A program made the position numbers and the translations under genes. The notes under the pieces are model-generated. The model did no database searches. It was given only the letters and a program-made list of their open reading frames with translations, and was not told where the DNA came from. From Streptomyces sp. MUM 2J (lineage in GTDB: Bacteria; Actinomycetota; Actinomycetes; Streptomycetales; Streptomycetaceae), in NCBI RefSeq assembly GCF_022414535.1, contig NZ_JADWYM010000013.1, positions 1-64,000 on the forward strand: DNA of 64,000 bases, in the 5' to 3' direction. This document shows, piece by piece, positions 62,564-64,000 of the stretch (position 1 is its first letter; each line of letters begins with the position of its first letter).

Positions 62564-63592
62564 ATGACGACAGGTCGGCTCGGGCAGCGAGCCGCGCCGC
62601 CGAACGCGGCCTACGCCGGGCAGGTCGTGCACTTCCCGGATCCGGTCCGGGCCGCCCGGCACCCCAGAGGGGTGCGGGTGGACGGGAGTGGCTACCCCGA
62701 CTTCTCGCCCTACGCGCGCGCGGCGGTGGAGATCGCGGAGCCTCCGGAGGGTTTCGGCGTCGACGAGTTGAGGCTGACGGACTACGTGTCGGCCAACGCG
62801 GCGCTGGCGGCGAGCGGCCACGCGTTGTGGGACACGGTGCCGAACGTGGCGACGCCGCACGGCTGGACGTGGCACCACGCGGTGCACTCGCGGCGGCTTG
62901 AGCTGGTTCCGGTCGAGGTGAAGGCCCTGCTGCGGCATCACGGTGGTGTGGCGACGGCGTCGGTGGACCAGGCCAAGCGGGGTACGCGGCACCTGCAGGA
63001 GGCGCGCCCGGCGCATGTCCGGCTGCCGAAGTCGGGTGTGGCGGTGACGGAGCAACAGGTGCTGGGGGTCGAGGAGGACCTGGGCTACCGGTTGCCGGGG
63101 GCGTACCGGTCGTTCCTGAAGGCGGCGGGTGGGTGCGCGCCGGTGGGGGCGGCGCTGGACGCCGAGTTGGGGCTGCTGGTCGACCAGCCGTTCTTCACGG
63201 TGCGGGACGAGGCCGCGGTCAACGACCTGGTGTACGTCAACAAGTGCCTGCGGGACCACCTGACCAAGGACTACCTGGGTGTCGGCTTCGTACAGGGCGG
63301 GTTGCTGGCCGTGAAGGTGAAGGGCGGCCGGGTCGGCTCGGTGTGGTTCTGCGCATACGACGACGCGCGGGACGTGGATCCGGCGTGGACGCCGGCGGAG
63401 CGTGCGGAGCGGCTGCTGCTGCCGTGCGGTGACGACTTCGACGCCTTCCTGTCCCGGCTGGCGGGGAATCCGCCGGAGTTGAAGACGGTGGCGGATCTGA
63501 TGGTGGACGGCGGGTTCGCGCGTCCGGTGCCCGTTTCTTCCGCGGGGGGATCCGCTGGTTCCTCCGCGGGTTCTTCCGTGGTCGGGGAGTGA
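62564..63592 (+). CDS. WHH-motif nuclease domain fused to SUKH (SMI1/KNR4) immunity domain
   Basis: A 342-residue protein with two parts. Residues ~10-130 match the end of HNH/ENDO VII-type toxins of the WHH group: FPDPVRAARHPRGVRVDGSGYPDFSPYARA, then TPHGWTWHHAVHSRRLELVP with Trp103-His104-His105, and RHHGGVA at 124-130. Residues ~160-310 form a SUKH domain (TEQQVLGVEEDLGYRLPGAYRSFLKAAGG, PFFTVRDEAAVNDLVYVN, WFCAYDDARD). In polymorphic toxin systems these two modules normally sit in separate toxin and immunity proteins. The ATG follows CAGGGGGC. There is no signal peptide. The gene downstream starts seven bases after the stop. Nuclease activity is inference. Confidence 0.75.
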   Translation: MTTGRLGQRAAPPNAAYAGQVVHFPDPVRAARHPRGVRVDGSGYPDFSPYARAAVEIAEPPEGFGVDELRLTDYVSANAALAASGHALWDTVPNVATPHGWTWHHAVHSRRLELVPVEVKALLRHHGGVATASVDQAKRGTRHLQEARPAHVRLPKSGVAVTEQQVLGVEEDLGYRLPGAYRSFLKAAGGCAPVGAALDAELGLLVDQPFFTVRDEAAVNDLVYVNKCLRDHLTKDYLGVGFVQGGLLAVKVKGGRVGSVWFCAYDDARDVDPAWTPAERAERLLLPCGDDFDAFLSRLAGNPPELKTVADLMVDGGFARPVPVSSAGGSAGSSAGSSVVGE

Positions 63593-63599
63593 GCTGGCG

Positions 63600-64000
63600 A
63601 TGGTGACGTTCGCGCAGGCGCAGGAGCGCGCGGAGGAGTGGGTCAACGGGGACGTTCCCGCGTACCAGCACCGTGAGGTGCGGGTGCGGGAGTTCGAGCT
63701 CGGGTTCGTGGTGTGGGCCGAGGACCGCGTGGACGGGCCGCGTTCGGACGGAGGCGCGCAGCGGCTGGTGATCGCCCGGGACAGCGGCGAGGCCACGCTG
63801 TGGCCGGCACTGCCGGTGGGGGAGGTGATCCGCCGGTACGAGGAGGAGTACGGGCGGGCCGACGAACCGCAGGACGCGGTACCGGCCCCCGCGGCACGGG
63901 TCGATCTGAACCAGACGTCGTTCCTGCTGAGTCCGCCGGTGTGGTTGCAGGAGGCGGCGGACAAACTGGGGATCCAGGACCGGCGGGGCGATGAGCGCGA
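63600..64000 (+). CDS. Immunity-like protein, N-terminal part (cut by window edge)
   Basis: At least 133 residues are visible, starting MVTFAQAQERAEEWVNGD. The first ~90 residues (AYQHREVRVREFELGFVVWAEDR, IARDSGEATLWPALPVGEVIRRYEEEYG) resemble the YrhB/Imm35-like domain that often precedes SUKH modules in Streptomyces. It begins seven bases after the WHH-SUKH gene and is likely co-transcribed. The full domain content is beyond the window. Confidence 0.6.
   Translation, partial: MVTFAQAQERAEEWVNGDVPAYQHREVRVREFELGFVVWAEDRVDGPRSDGGAQRLVIARDSGEATLWPALPVGEVIRRYEEEYGRADEPQDAVPAPAARVDLNQTSFLLSPPVWLQEAADKLGIQDRRGDER

Overview
The window is high-GC actinobacterial DNA and almost certainly a Streptomyces chromosome. 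Supporting signs are strong G/C bias at third codon positions, many GTG starts, a SsgA-like sporulation protein, a tatD-rpfB-ksgA-ispE block, a galTEK operon and a TamR/tam pair. From memory, the right three quarters follow the gene order of the Streptomyces core chromosome (the S. coelicolor SCO31xx region). The left quarter is an accessory biosynthetic gene cluster.

1-18410: right part of a type II polyketide cluster, cut by the left window edge. A central run (FAD oxygenase, TcmI-type cyclase, KS-alpha, KS-beta/CLF, ACP, C9-ketoreductase, didomain aromatase/cyclase, oxygenase-reductase fusion) has the order of angucycline clusters such as pga (gaudimycin), so the core product is predicted to be an angucyclinone. 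Around it lie an acyl-CoA carboxylase (biotin-carrying alpha chain, beta and epsilon chains, for malonyl-CoA), an Sfp-type phosphopantetheinyl transferase, an MFS exporter, a SnoaL-like protein, two extra free-standing acyl carrier proteins, a questin-oxidase-like (DUF4243) protein and an extended SDR that lacks its catalytic Tyr and Lys. The last four items make this more than a standard angucycline cluster.

18597-24364: serine hydrolase, Ohr peroxidase and its OhrR-like regulator. The regulator gene is translationally coupled to a cbiM-cbiQ-cbiO cobalt/nickel uptake operon that has a Nur-box-like site upstream. ssgE follows.

24522-30535: two tandem PBP transpeptidase paralogues, then a 0.7-kb scar holding a dead tyrosine-integrase tail fused to a second copy of the 3' end of the protein O-mannosyltransferase (PMT) gene, then the intact PMT gene.

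30632-38811: rsmI, a zinc-ribbon protein, tatD, rpfB, ksgA, ispE and an ABC-F ATPase. 39291-47671: an atypical LuxR regulator, a sodium:solute symporter divergent from galT-galE-galK, a GNAT acetyltransferase, a LuxR response regulator and tamR. 47779-53693: tam, a VOC protein, a TetR regulator coupled to an acyl desaturase, and ppc. 53961-58956: a membrane protein, pth, rplY, prs, glmU and a tRNA-Gln(UUG).

59205-64000: an orphan NarL-type sensor kinase, then a group related to polymorphic toxins: a SUKH-3 protein, a YwqJ-type deaminase, a protein that appears to join a WHH-nuclease domain to a SUKH immunity domain, and the start of another immunity-like protein.
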